In this document: positions 24,901 to 38,010 of the stretch, in pieces
Numbering within the stretch: the first letter of the stretch is position 1
Layout: every line of letters starts with the position of its first letter
DNA from: Neoechinorhynchus agilis
Taxonomy: Eukaryota; Acanthocephala
DNA length: 64,000 nt
Direction of reading: 5' to 3'
NCBI GenBank assembly: GCA_051530055.1
Contig: CM121343.1
Location: 1,674,001-1,738,000 of the forward strand
Program-made: the position numbers and the translations under genes
The notes under the pieces: generated by a model
Told to the model about the DNA's origin: nothing
The model's database searches: none
What the model saw: the letters and a program-made list of their open reading frames with translations, nothing else

Positions 24901-27900
24901 GTCAATTTTATCCGGATATATTTTTGTCAACGACATGAACTTTATAAATGTTCAATCTGGACAAAACAATGCAATCAAACTACACTGGGACGTCGATTAT
25001 CCGAAACGTCAATTTTATCCGGATATATTTTTGTCAGCGACATGAACTTTATAAATGTTCAATCTGGACAAAACAGTGCAATCAAACTACACTGGGACGT
25101 CGATTATCTGAAACGTCAATTTTATCCGGATATATTTTTGTCAACGACGTGAACTTTATAAATGTTCAATCTGGACAAAACGATGCAATCAAACTACACT
25201 GGGACGTCGATTATCTGAAACGTCAATTTTATCCGGATATATTTTTGTCAACGACGTGAACTTTATAAATGTTCAATCTAAACAAAACGATGCAATGAAA
25301 CTACACTGGAACGTCGATTATCCGAAACGTCAATTCTATCCGGATATATTTTTGTCAGCGACATGAACTTTAAAAATGTTCAATCTGGACAAAACAATGC
25401 AATCAAACTACACTGGAACGTCGATTATCCGAAACGTCAATTTTATCCGCATATATTTTTGTCAACGACATGAACTTTATAAATGTTCAATCTGGACAAA
25501 ACGATGCAATCAAACTACACTGGGACGTCGATTATCCGAAACGTCAATTCTATCCGGATATATTTTTGTCAGCGACATGAACTTTATAAATGTTCAATCT
25601 GGACAAAACAGTGCAATCAAACTACACTGGGACGTCGATTATCCGAAACGTCAATTTTATCCGGATATATTTTTGTCAACGACATGAACTTTATAAATGT
25701 TCAATCTGGACAAAACGATGCAATCAAACTACACTGGACACGTCGATTATCTGAAACGTCAATTTTATCCGGATATATTTTTGTCAACGACATGAACTTT
25801 ATAAATGTTCAATCTGGACAAAACGATGCAATCAAACTACACTGGGACGTCGATTATCTGAAACGTCAATTTTATCCGGATATATTTTTGTCAACGACGT
25901 GAACTTTATAAATGTTCAATCTAAACAAAAAGATGCAATGAAACTACACTGGAACGTCGATTATCCGAAACGTCAATTCTATCCGGATATCTTTTTGTCA
26001 ACGACATGAACTTTATAAATGTTCAATCTGGACAAAACGATGCAATCAAACTACACTGGGACGTCGATTATCTGAAACGTCAATTTTATCCGGATATATT
26101 TTTGTCAACGACCTGAACTTTATAAATGTTCAATCTGGACAAAACAATGCAATCAAACTACACTGGGACGTCGATTATCCGAAACGTCAATTCTATCCGG
26201 ATATATTTTTGTCAGCGACATGAACTTTATAAATGTTCAATCTGGACAAAACGGTACAATCAAACTACACTGGGACGTCGATTATCTGAAACCGTCAATT
26301 TTATCAGGATATATTTTTGTCAACGGTATTGAACTTTATAATGTTTTACCCAAACAAAATGATGCAATGAAACCGGAACTCCACGTCGATTATCCGAAAC
26401 GTCAATTCTATCCGGATATATTTTTGTCAGCGACATGAACTTTATAAATGTTCAATCTGGACAAAACAATGCAATCAAACTACACTGGGACGTCGATTAT
26501 CCGAAACGTCAATTTTATCCGCATATATTTTTGTCAACGACATGAACTTTAAAAATGTTCAATCTGGACAAAACAATGCAATCAAACTACACTGGGACGT
26601 CGATTATCTGAAACGTCAATTTTATCCGGATATATTTTTTTCAACGACATGAACTTTATAAATGTTCAATCTGGACAAAGCGATGCAATCAAACTACACT
26701 GGGACGTCGATTATCCGAAACGTCAATTTTATCCGGATATATTTTTGTCAACGACATGAACTTCATAAATGTTCAATCTGGACAAAACGATGCAATCAAA
26801 CTACACTGGGACGTCGATTATCTGAAACGTCAATTTTATCCGGATATATTTTTGTCAGCGACATGAACTTTATAAATGTTCAATCTAAACAAAACGATGC
26901 AATCAAACTACACTGGAACGTCGATTATCCGAAACGTCAATTCTATCCGGATATATTTTTGTCAGCGACATGAACTTTATAAATGTTCAATCTGGACAAA
27001 ACAATGCAATCAAACTACACTGGGACGTCGATTATCCGAAACGTCAATTTTATCCGCATATATTTTAGTCAACGACATGAACTTCAAAAATGTTCAATCT
27101 GGACAAAACAATGCAATCAAACTACACTGGGACGTCGATTATCTGAAACGTCAATTTTATCCAGATATATTTTTGTCAACGACATGAACTTTATAAATGT
27201 TCAATCTGGACAAAACGGTAAATCAAACTACACTGGAACGTCGATTATCCGAAACGTCAATTCTATCCGGATATATTTTTTGTCAGCGACATGAACTTTA
27301 TAAATGTTCAATCTGGACAAAACAATGCAATCCAAACTACACTGGGACGTCGATTATCCGAAACGTCAATTTTATCACATATATTTTGTCAACGACATGA
27401 ACTTTAAAAATGTTCAATCTGGACAAAACGATGCAATCAAACTACACTGGGACGTCGATTATCTGAAACGTCAATTTTATCGGATATATTTTTGTCAACG
27501 ACATGAACTTTATAAATGTTCAATCTGGACAAAACAATGCAATCAAACTACACTGGGACGTCGATTATCCGAAACGTCAATTTTATCCGGATATATTTTT
27601 GTCAGCGACATGAACTTCAAAAATGTTCAATCTGGACAAAACAATGCAATCAAACTACACTGGGACGTCGATTATCTGAAACGTTAATTTTATCCGGATA
27701 TATTTTTGTCAACGACATGAACTTTATAAATGTTCAATCTGGACAAAGCGATGCAATCAAACTACACTGGGACGTCGATTATCCGAAACGTCAATTTTAT
27801 CCGGATATATTTTTGTCAACGACATGAACTTTATAAATGTTCAATCTGGACAAAACGATGCAATCAAACTACACTGGGACGTCGATTATCTGAAACGTCA

Positions 27901-30650
27901 ATTTTATCCGGATATATTTTTGTCAGCGACATGAACTTTATAAATGTTCAACTACACTGGGACGTCGATTATCCGAAACGTCAATTTTATCCGGATATAT
28001 TTTTGTCAACGACATGAACTTTATAAATGTTCAATCTGGACAAAACAATGCAATCAAACTACACTGGGACGTCGATTATCTGAAACGTCAATTTTATCCG
28101 GATATATTTTTGTCAACGACATGAACTTTATAAATGTTCAATCTGGACAAAACGATGCAATCAAACTACACTGGGACGTCGATTATCCGAAACGTCAATT
28201 TTATCCGGATATATTTTTGTCAGCGACATGAACTTTATAAATGTTCAATCTGGACAAAACAATGCAATCAAACTACACTGGGACGTCGATTATCCGAAAC
28301 GTCAATTTTATCCGCATATATTTTTGTCAACGACATGAACTTTATAAATGTTCAATCTGGACAAAACGATGCAATCAAACTACACTGGGACGTCGATTAT
28401 CCGAAACGTCAATTTTATCCGGATATATTTTTGTCAACGACATGAACTTTATAAATGTTCAATCTGGACAAAACGATGCAATCAAACTACACTGGGACGT
28501 CGATTATCTGAAACGTCAATTTTATCCGGATATATTTTTGTCAACGACATGAACTTTATAAATGTTCAATCTGGACAAAACGATGCAATCAAACTACACT
28601 GGGACGTCGATTATCCGAAACGTCAATTTTATCCGGATATATTTTTGTCAACGACATGAACTTTATAAATGTTCAATCTGGACAAAACAATGCAATCAAA
28701 CTACACTGGGACGTCGATTATCCGAAACGTCAATTTTATCCGCATATATTTTTGTCAACGACATGAACTTTATAAATGTTCAATCTGGACAAAACGATGC
28801 AATCAAACTACACTGGGACGTCGATTATCTGAAACGTCAATTTTATCCGGATATATTTTTGTCAACGACATGAACTTTATAAATGTTCAATCTGGACAAA
28901 ACGATGCAATCAAACTACACTGGGACGTCGATTATCCGAAACGTCAATTTTATCCGGATATATTTTTGTCAACGACATGAACTTTATAAATGTTCAATCT
29001 GGACAAAACGATGCAATCAAACTACACTGGGACGTCGATTATCTGAAACGTTTTTATCCGGATATATTTTTGTCAACGACATGAACTTTATAAATGTTCA
29101 ATCTGGACAAAACAATGCAATCAAACTACACTGGGACGTCGATTATCCGAAACGTCAATTTTATCCGGATATATTTTTGTCAACGACATGAACTTTATAA
29201 ATGTTCAATCTGGACAAAACAATGCAATCAAACTACACTGGGACGTCGATTATCTGAAACGTCAATTTTATCCGGATATATTTTTGTCAACGACATGAAC
29301 TTTATAAATGTTCAATCTGGACAAAACGATGCAATCAAACTACACTGGGACGTCGATTATCCGAAACGTCAATTTTATCCGGATATATTTTTGTCAACGA
29401 CATGAACTTTCGACTGTATAAATGTTCAATCTGGACAAAACGATGCAATCAAACTACACTGGGACGTCGATTATCTGAAACGTCAATTTTATCCGGATAT
29501 ATTTTTGTCACGACTGAACTTTATAAATGTTCAATCAACAAAACGATGCAATCAAACTACACTGGACGTCGATTATCCGAAACGTCAATTTATCCGATAT
29601 ATTTTTGTCAACGACATGAACTTTATAAATGTTCAATCTGGACAAAACGATGCAATCAAACTACACTGGGACGTCGATTATCCGAAACGTCAATTTTATC
29701 CGGATATATTTTTGTCAACGACATGAACTTTATAAATGTTCAATCTGGACAAAACGATGCAATCAAACTACACTGGGACGTCGATTATCCGAAACGTCAA
29801 TTTTATCCGGATATATTTTTGTCAACGACATGAACTTTATAAATGTTCAATCTGGACAAAACGATGCAATCAAACTACACTGGGACGTCGATTATCTGCA
29901 ATCAAACTACACTGGGACGTCGATTATCTGAAACGTCAATTTTATCCGGATATATTTTTGTCAACGACATGAACTTTATAAATGTTCAATCTGGACAAAA
30001 CAATGCAATCAAACTACACTGGGACGTCGATTATCCGAAACGTCAATTTTATCCGGATATATTTTTGTCAACGACATGAACTTTATAAATGTTCAATCTG
30101 GACAAAACGATGCAATCAAACTACACTGGGACGTCGATTATCCGAAACGTCAATTTTATCCGGATATATTTTTGTCAACGACATGAACTTTATAAATGTT
30201 CAATCTGGACAAAACAATGCAATCAAACTACACTGGGACGTCGATTATCCGAAACGTCAATTTTATCCGGATATATTTTTGTCAACGACATGAACTTTAT
30301 AAATGTTCAATCTGGACAAAACAATGCAATCAAACTACACTGGGACGTCGATTATCCGAAACGTCAATTTTATCCGGATATATTTTTGTCAACGACATGA
30401 ACTTTATAAATGTTCAATCTGGACAAAACAATGCAATCAAACTACACTGGGACGTCGATTATCCGAAACGTCAATTTTATCCGGATATATTTTTGTCAGC
30501 GACATGAACTTTATAAATGTTCAATCTGGACAAAACATGCAATCAAACTACACTGGGACGTCGATTATCCGAAACGTCAATTTATCCGGATATATTTTTG
30601 TCAGCGACATGAACTTTATAAATGTTCAATCTGGACAAAACAATGCAATC
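21969..30650. repeat. Satellite array, 107-bp unit, about 81 copies
   Basis: Head-to-tail repeats with a period of 107 bp, 8.7 kb in all. Every unit holds GATGCAATCAAACTACACTG, GGGACGTC, AACGTCAATTTTATCCGGAT (with the palindrome TATCCGGATA), TTTTTGTCAACGACATGAAC and TTTATAAATGTTCAATC. Variants are regional. Units left of about 23.9 kb mostly have GTCAATCATCCG and a TCGAAACAAAACG or TCTAAACAAAACG junction. Units to the right have GTCGATTATCCG or GTCGATTATCTG and TCTGGACAAAAC. Because 107 is not a multiple of three and the unit has one stop on the plus strand, overlapping 103-codon frames appear at each unit; these are a by-product. The array starts about 480 bp upstream of the tolloid gene. 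Confidence 0.97.
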
Positions 30651-30726
30651 GATTGAAAAAACGGAAGATGTGCAATGGTACAGAGATCAGATAATTGATT
30701 ATTTTAAACAATACAACTAAAATTAC
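30651..30726. repeat. 3' flank of the 107-bp array, shared with 62.7 kb
   Basis: Right after the last unit comes a segment whose core ATGTGCAATGGTACAGAGAT and CAGATAA, then TGATTATTTT and AACAATACAACTA, is present almost unchanged on the minus strand at about 62775-62705. In one frame both copies read VQWYRDQI, DYF and QYN, which suggests a former coding end. Confidence 0.75.
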
Positions 30727-31354
30727 GTAATTCTACCTGAATTTTGCTTTTTTTTACGATTTGCCCCACCTCATGTTTGGGTTTTCGGTTTTTCGAATAG
30801 TGCCGGTTCAATTCGTTTGGATAGACGACATTCTACCTCATTAGCTTGTTTTGAATGTTGTAAATTCGGACATATCAAAATAGATAAAATACATTCAATG
30901 CAAATTCCGATTAATCGGGTAATGGTTATTATATGCGTTAATCACATAGCCTTTGAAGTCGCGAGGTCTATGAGATCTATCATATGAATGAGCATTGTGT
31001 CATTTTTGCGTTCAATTTCACTAATTTTCATATTACATAAAAGAAAGTTGCTGTTGTTCAACAACTTAGTCCTATGAAATGTGACATGAAACGAAAAAGA
31101 GAACCAAAACAGCCAACCGAACTAGCAATGGATCCAGTAGAAATGAAAACCGATAAATGACTGATTGTGACTCAACGCAATAAAAAACCGAGTATTCAGT
31201 ACCTATTCCAAGAAAAAGTATGGATAATTGCTACAAATATCAGTTCAAACGTGTAAAAATCCAAACTACTTCGCGTTTTTTTTTCAAATTGTGTATCCAA
31301 AACAAAAGTTTAAAGGAAATACGTGTGTATATAAGAACGGTTATCGGATGATAT
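30727..31354. other. Spacer between the 107-bp array and OLA1
   Basis: AT-rich, no supported exon or repeat. Its right part is the 3' untranslated and downstream region of OLA1. Confidence 0.5.
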
Positions 31355-32816
31355 TTATTTCTTTGAGGCAGTTAAACCGGCACCAGCGTTAAATTTGAAA
31401 TAGATTATATCTCCATCTTCAACAACGTAATTTTTGCCTTGTTGTCGATATTTTCCTGCGGCTTTAACTTTTACTTCCGATTCTAGATCAAAAAGGTCAT
31501 CGTATTTCATTACTTCGGCCATGATGAATCCCTTCTCGAAATCAGTATGAATACGACCTCCTGCGGCCGGTGCTTTAGTCCCCCTTCTGATCGTCCAGCA
31601 TTTGACCTCTTCCTTGCCAACGGTGAAAAAATAGATAAGATCAAGAGCTTGATAACCATTAGTTATTATTTTAGGAAGGATACTATCGTCACTGAGCTGG
31701 TTCTTTTTCCCGTCGACTTCTTGTTTGTCCATTAATTCAAGCTCATACGAAACCGAGAACGGTATCGCTTTTGCACCCGGATCGTTCTCGTCCAGCCATT
31801 GCTTTATGGGTATAAGCCTTTATGTTTTAGAACTTAATTCAAAACGTTCGTATGCTATAGACGAACCATTTATTCTTTTTCCTGATATAATCATGTTTAC
31901 TCATGTTGATCAAATATATCATTGGTTTTGCGCTAAGCAATAAAAGTTCGTTCAAAACCTCAACCTAATCATTAGTAGCATGGGACGGAAAGCACTTGGG
32001 ACAAATTAACCTCCTTATCAGTCCAAGTGCAATGCCTAACTGGTCTTTTATCGGAATCTAAGAGTTTCAAAAGTCTTTGTAAAAGGTCAACTCGGAATTT
32101 CAAAATCGGATCGTTGGTCCTTTTGTTCCTTTTCTCTGCATCTTCGAAAGCTTTACGAACTGTACTTAAGTCCTTAAGCCTAAATAAGAGATGTACAAAG
32201 AACAGAGGTTTGAATCTATTACCTAAGCTCATCGCTGATTGTTTCAATATCCCTGACGGGATTAACATCACCTTCGACATGAGTGATTTCAATGCTTTCA
32301 AACGTCCCTTTGAAAGCAAATAAACTCAAATCAAAAGCTCCGAACTTACTGATCACATGAAAGATTCCATCACAAGATTTAATGTGAGACAAAAACTCAT
32401 TACCGAGTCCATCACCTTCGTGAGCACCCTTTACAAGCCCGGCTACATCAGTGACTTTCAAATACGCCGGAACTTTACTGCACAATGACAAGTAAGAGAT
32501 TGTGGTAGATTGAGAGAATACCTAAGAGGGCAGTAATGTTCGACAAGCCAGTCAAAACGCTTATCCGGAACAGCAACACGGCTCTCAGTTGAATCGATGG
32601 TGCAGAATGGGAAATTTTCCGCTGGCACCTCGGACTGCGTCATGACGTTGAAAAACGATGATTTCCTAATGAGCGATTATTTTAAAACAAATCACTCGAT
32701 CGGAATTGTACTCACCCAACGTTTGGAAGACCAACCACGGCCATTGAGAGGTTGGTGCCAGGTCTACCAAGAACCTGCTTTGATTTCGGCAACTCCGATC
32801 CTTTTTTCGTCGGCAT
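31355..32816 (-). CDS. ola1: Obg-like ATPase 1 (OLA1, YchF family)
   Basis: Cytosolic P-loop NTPase that prefers ATP and acts in translation and stress control. Seven exons are resolved: 32816-32716, 32665-32522, 32477-32350, 32307-32223, 32179-32011, 31964-31867, 31817-31355. Introns are 42-50 nt with GT-AG ends. The exons sum to 1,188 nt, 395 aa, against 396 aa in human. The joined frame shows VGLPNVGKSSFFNV (P-loop, spanning intron 1), [17 protein letters not shown] (G3 and switch), [38 protein letters not shown] (the NxxE-type base-recognition region as in OLA1) and a C-terminal TGS domain with [14 protein letters not shown] and [12 protein letters not shown]. The start MPTKKG is the first ATG and matches the family N-terminus. 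Nothing is broken. Confidence 0.96.
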
Positions 32817-33719
32817 ATAATTTCCAATACGTGGAGAATTGCCATTAAATAGACATACGTTCTTTCGTGCGGTCTTGAAGACGTTTTGAATCGCACTTTT
32901 CCGGGTTACTCAGCAAGTAGATGGATAGAGTCTTGGACTTTTGGACGATCGCAAATTCCATGAGAGATCAACTCAAGGAAACGGTCCGAAAGGACCATTC
33001 CGCAAAAAAACGCCATCAGAGTATTTAAGAATGAACCTTATCGTTTCAACAGAACGATCCAATAATCGATATTGAAACCACTGGAACCTTCATACGTATT
33101 ATATGGAAGGGAACGATGCAACGCTCATATTGATATCCTGTAGTATTCTGAAATATTCCATGAACTTTCACTGCGACTAATGGTCAATCCAACAATTATC
33201 CAATGCGATGATTTCATCGTTTATGGTAGCCGAAACTCTTTTATACCAATAAAAATACGACCAAAGATACCGTCCATTGGTGCCATTCATGGGTTGTAGG
33301 TACCAAAGGACAGCTCAAAATCGGGGGCGAAGAAAATTATGTTCGGTCTCATTTGTTCCAGACTCCAATAATCCGGGCTTTGGTATCCTGAAAAACAAGC
33401 CATATTGTCGAAGATGCGAATCTATTCGGTGAATATTGATCCGGGCGAAAGTTGAGCAAGATGGGTAACGTTCGAGTGCTGTAAATATCCATGATTGTCA
33501 GTTTGTCGAGAAGACCTAACTCTCGATATTTCAAAGCGCAAAATTGAGACGGAAATATAACAAACTTGGACGCATGACCTCCGCTTTCTTACTTGCAATA
33601 ATTTGAACGTCGTACTCGGTCGATCAAAAGTCACCGAAGAACGAAAGCTCGCAAAATACCGATCGGCTTAGCGAAATCGGGACCAACGAATGTGTCTGTG
33701 ATGCTCTATGGGAACCGAG
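32817..33719. other. Upstream region of OLA1
   Basis: No supported exon, repeat or RNA gene. The OLA1 promoter should lie in the part near 32820-33000. Short open frames here have no coding character. Confidence 0.5.
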
Positions 33720-36700
33720 AGGTAGTAAAGTAGATCCATGAATTCTGCTGGTGGACTAAGTTTATATTTATTCATATTTCAGCCGTGTACTTGTAGACTC
33801 TTTGGTAGAGAATCATTATCGCTTATTCCTGATTGGAGAGGCGGTGTATCCATGAATTCTCCGGGCAGATTAAATTTTTATTTCTTCGTATTTCAGTTTT
33901 GAACTTGTAGACTCTTTAATAGAGAATCATTATCGCTCATTCCTGATTGGAGAGGCAGTTTATAAATGAATTCTCCTGGTGGATTAAATTTTTATTTCTT
34001 CGTATTTCAGCTTTGTACCTGTAGACTCTTTAATAGAGAATCATTATCGCTTATTCCTGATTGGTGAGGTAGTGTATCCATGAATTCTCCGGGCAGATTA
34101 AATTTTTATTTCTTCGTATTTCAGTTTTGTACTTGTAGACTCTTTAGTAGAGAATCATTATCGCTTATTCCTGATTGGAGAGGCAGTGTATCCATGAATT
34201 CTCCGGGCAGATTAAATTTTTATTTCTTCGTATTTCAGTTTTGTACTTGTAGACTCTTTGTAGAGAATCATTATCGCTTATTCCTGATTGGAGAGGCAGT
34301 GTATCCATGAATTCTCCTGGTGGACTAAATTTATATTTCTTCGTATTTCAGCTTTGTACTTGTAGACTCTTTAGTAGAGAATCATTATCGCTTATTCCTG
34401 ATTGGAGAGGCAGTGTATCCATGAATTCTCCTGGTGGATTAAATTTATATTTCTTCGTATTTCAGCTTTGTACTTGTAGACTCTTTAGTAGAGAATCATT
34501 ATCGCTTATTCCTGATTGGAGAGGCAGTGTATCCATGAATTCTCCGGGCAGATTAAATTTTTATTTCTTCGTATTTCAGCTTTGTACTTGTAGACTCTTT
34601 AGTAGAGAATCATTATCGCTCATTCCTGATTGGAGAGGCAGTGTATCCATGAATTCTCCTGGTGGACTAAATTTACATTTCTTCGTATTTTAGCCTTGTA
34701 CTTGTAGACTCTTTGGTAGAGAATCATTATCGCTTATTCCGGATTGGAGAGGCGGTGTATCCATGAATTCTCCTGGTGGATTAAATTTATATTTCTTCGT
34801 ATTTTAGCCTTGTACTTGTAGACTCTTTAGTAGAGAATCATTATCGCTCATTCCTGATTGGAGAGGCGGTGTATCCATGAATTCTCCTGGTGGATTAAAT
34901 TTATATTTCTTCGTATTTTAGCCTTGTACTTGTAGACTCTTTAATAGAGAATCATTATCGCTTATTCCTGATTGGAGAGGCGGTGTATCCATGAATTCTC
35001 CTGGTGGATTAAATTTTATTTCTTCGTATTTCAGCTTTGTACCTGTAGACTCTTTAATAGATAATCATTATCGCTTATTCTTGATTGGAGAGATAGTAAA
35101 TCCATGAATTCTCCTGGTGGATTAAATTTTTATTTCTTCGTATTTCAGCTTTGTACTTGTAGACTCTTTAATAGAGAATCATTATCGCTTATTCCTGATT
35201 GGAGAGATAGTAAATCCATGAATTCTCCTGGTGGATTAAATTTTTATTTCTTCGTATTTCAGCTTTGTACTTGTAGACTCTTTAATAGAGAATCATTATC
35301 GCTTATTCCTGATTGGTGAGGTAGTGGATCCATGAATTCTCCTGGTGGACTAAGTTTATATTTCTTCGTATTTCAGCTTTGTACTTGTAGACTCTTTAGT
35401 GGAGAATCATTATCGCTTATTCCTGATTGGTGATGTAGTGGATCCATGAATTCTCCTGGTGGACTAAGTTTATATTTCTTCGTATTTCAGCTTTGTACTT
35501 GTAGACTCTTTAGTGGAGAATCATTATCGCTATTCCTGATTGGAGAGGCAGTGTATCCATGAATTCTCCGGGATTAAATTTTTATTTCTTCGTATTTCAG
35601 TTTTGTACTTGTAGACTCTTTAGTGAGAATCATTATCGCTTATTCCTGATTGGGAGGAGTATATGAATTCTCCTGGTGGATAAATTTATTTCTTCGTATT
35701 TAGCTTGTACTTGTAGACTCTTTGTAGAGAATCATTATCGCTTATTCCGATTGGAGAGGCGGTGTATCCATGAATTCTCCTGGTGGATTAAATTTTTATT
35801 TCTTCGTATTTCAGTTTGACTTGTAGACTCTTTATAGAGAATCATTATCGCTATTCCTGATTGGAGAGGCAGTTATATGAATTCTCCGGTGGATAAATTT
35901 ATTTCTTCGTATTTCAGCTTTGTACTTGTAGACTCTTTAATAGAGAATCATTATCGCTTATTCTTGATTGGAGAGATAGTAAATCCATGAATTCTCCTGG
36001 TGGATTAAATTTATATTTCTTCGTATTTCAGCTTTGTACTTGTAGACTCTTTAATAGAGAATCATTATCGCTTATTCCTGATTGGAGAGATAGTAAATCC
36101 ATGAATTCTCCTGGTGGATTAAATTTATATTTCTTCGTATTTCAGCTTTGTACTTGTAGACTCTTTAGTGGAGAATCATTATCGCTTATTCCTGATTGAG
36201 AGGCAGTGTATCCATGAATTCTCCGTGGATTAAATTTTTATTTCTTCGTATTTCAGTTTTGACTTGTAGACTCTTTATAGAGAATCATTATCGCTTATTC
36301 CTGATTGGAGAGACGGTGTATCCATGAATTCTCCTGGTGGATAAATTAATTTCTTCGTATTTCAGTTTTGTACTGTAGACTCTTTAATAGAGAATCATTA
36401 TCGCTTATTCCTGATTGGTGATGTAGTGGATCCATGAATTCTCCTGGTGGACTAAGTTTATATTTCTTCGTATTTTAGCCTTGTACTTGTAGACTCTTTG
36501 GTAGAGAATCATTATCGCTTATTCCTCATTGGAGAGATAGTAAATCCATGAATTCTGCTGGTGGACTAAGTTTATATTTCTTCGTATTTCAGCTTTGTAC
36601 TTGTAGACTCTTTAATAGAGAATCATTATCGCTTATTCCTATTGGAGAGAGTATCCATGAATTCTCTGGTGGATAAATTTATATTTCTTCGTATTTCAGT

Positions 36701-36975
36701 TTGTACTTGTAGACTCTTTAATAGAGAATCATTATCGCTTATTCCTGATTGGTGATGTAGTGGATCCATGAATTCTCCTGGTGGACTAAGTTTATATTTC
36801 TTCGTATTTTAGCCTTGTACTTGTAGACTCTTTGGTAGAGAATCATTATCGCTTATTCCTCATTGGAGAGATAGTAAATCCATGAATTCTGCTGGTGGAC
36901 TAAATTTATATTTCTTCGTATTTCAGTTTTGTACTTGTAGACTCTTTAATAGAGAATCATTATCGCTTATTCCTT
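33720..36975. repeat. Satellite array, 114-bp unit, about 28 copies
   Basis: Units start ATCCATGAATTCTCCTGG and run through GGATTAAATTTATATTTCTT, CGTATTTCAG, TTTGTACTTGTAGACTCTTT, GAGAATCATTATCGCTTATT and CCTGATTGGAGAGG. The period of 114 is a multiple of three, so intact neighbouring units stay in one open frame (38 codons each, for example 34307-34693). Each unit carries a 3'-splice-like TATTTCAG or TATTTTAG. Between about 35.5 and 36.7 kb many units have one- to three-base losses. The array lies between OLA1 and ANKLE2, upstream of both. Confidence 0.95.
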
Positions 36976-38010
36976 ATTTTCATCCGTACTCGGTCAGCTA
37001 CAGGATAGCAACGTTAACATCAAGTTTTGGACGTCTATCACGCAACCGTCGATCGAGTCACGGAATTGGATGTGAGATTCCGGCTCATCCGTTCTTTGAT
37101 ACTGTACATAAAAGAACGAGTTCAATCTTCTATTTCTTCCAATTTCGCTTTTCCTGGTGTTGTTGCGACTAACCACTTTCCGAGGTTAAAAATTCTGCAT
37201 TGATTGATCCGCCGGCATCAATCTTGAGATGAATTTAAAATGTAGAGCGGCATTTTGCCACTTCACGGACTCCTGAAACATCGAGGGACGAATTGCTGTT
37301 CGGGTAAATGAAGAGGAAAACGGTCTCTTTCCCACGGACCCGTCATTATAACATTGCCAAAGCTATACGAATTGGAGCATTATGCTGTGGCGATTGTTCC
37401 TTGCTTTTTGGGGCAATCGGGTTTTAAAGATTTAGATTAATATTTCTGCGCGGTAGTGGAATCAAAAAGAGGTTCACATACAAATCCGAATCGACTCTGG
37501 AGAATAAGCGACAGTTCGTTTCCTTCGTCTTGGAAAAGTCCAAAAAGATAGAGATATAATGACGGATTCGTTTATCCTTGAGATGATTTTGTTCCGATCG
37601 ATATGCAAAAAAACCTCTGCATCGTCCCTTTTAGACTCAGTAAGAAGCATGCTTGTAATTATGACTAAAATGATATCGATATTATTGGAAAATTCAATCG
37701 ATAACGGTCAATGCGAAAAAACGATTGGATGGGCGAAAATACCAGTTGATTCTTTCCGATATGGCGAGTTTATTACTTTAACGTCATATGTTGCGCGGTG
37801 ATTTCTTTGTTGGTCAATTTCAGAGGTTACGGGATAAACGGGTAGTCTTTGCGGTTTTTGAGCATTTGCTTTGATTGTTGTGACGGACGAGTTTCTCAAT
37901 TACGGGGAACGATCTCGGTAGCTACAAAAACGCAATCTTCTTTCAATGGACGTTTTATCTTTTTCGGACTGTTAGTTCCGCCTAAACCTTGTTATTTTTT
38001 TAGGATTAAA
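36976..38010. other. Upstream region of ANKLE2
   Basis: No supported gene. A pyrimidine-rich acceptor (GTTATTTTTTTAG) ends 7 bp before the ANKLE2 start codon, so a non-coding 5' exon is probably somewhere in this stretch. Confidence 0.45.

Noticed and set aside
21969-30650. CRISPR array
   Set aside because: Units are contiguous without unique spacers and the DNA is animal nuclear sequence.
21975-30694. Dozens of overlapping 103-codon frames as a protein family
   Set aside because: They recur once per 107-bp unit, begin and stop at the same unit positions, overlap in different frames, and differ only as the satellite varies. A period not divisible by three with one stop per unit produces them automatically.
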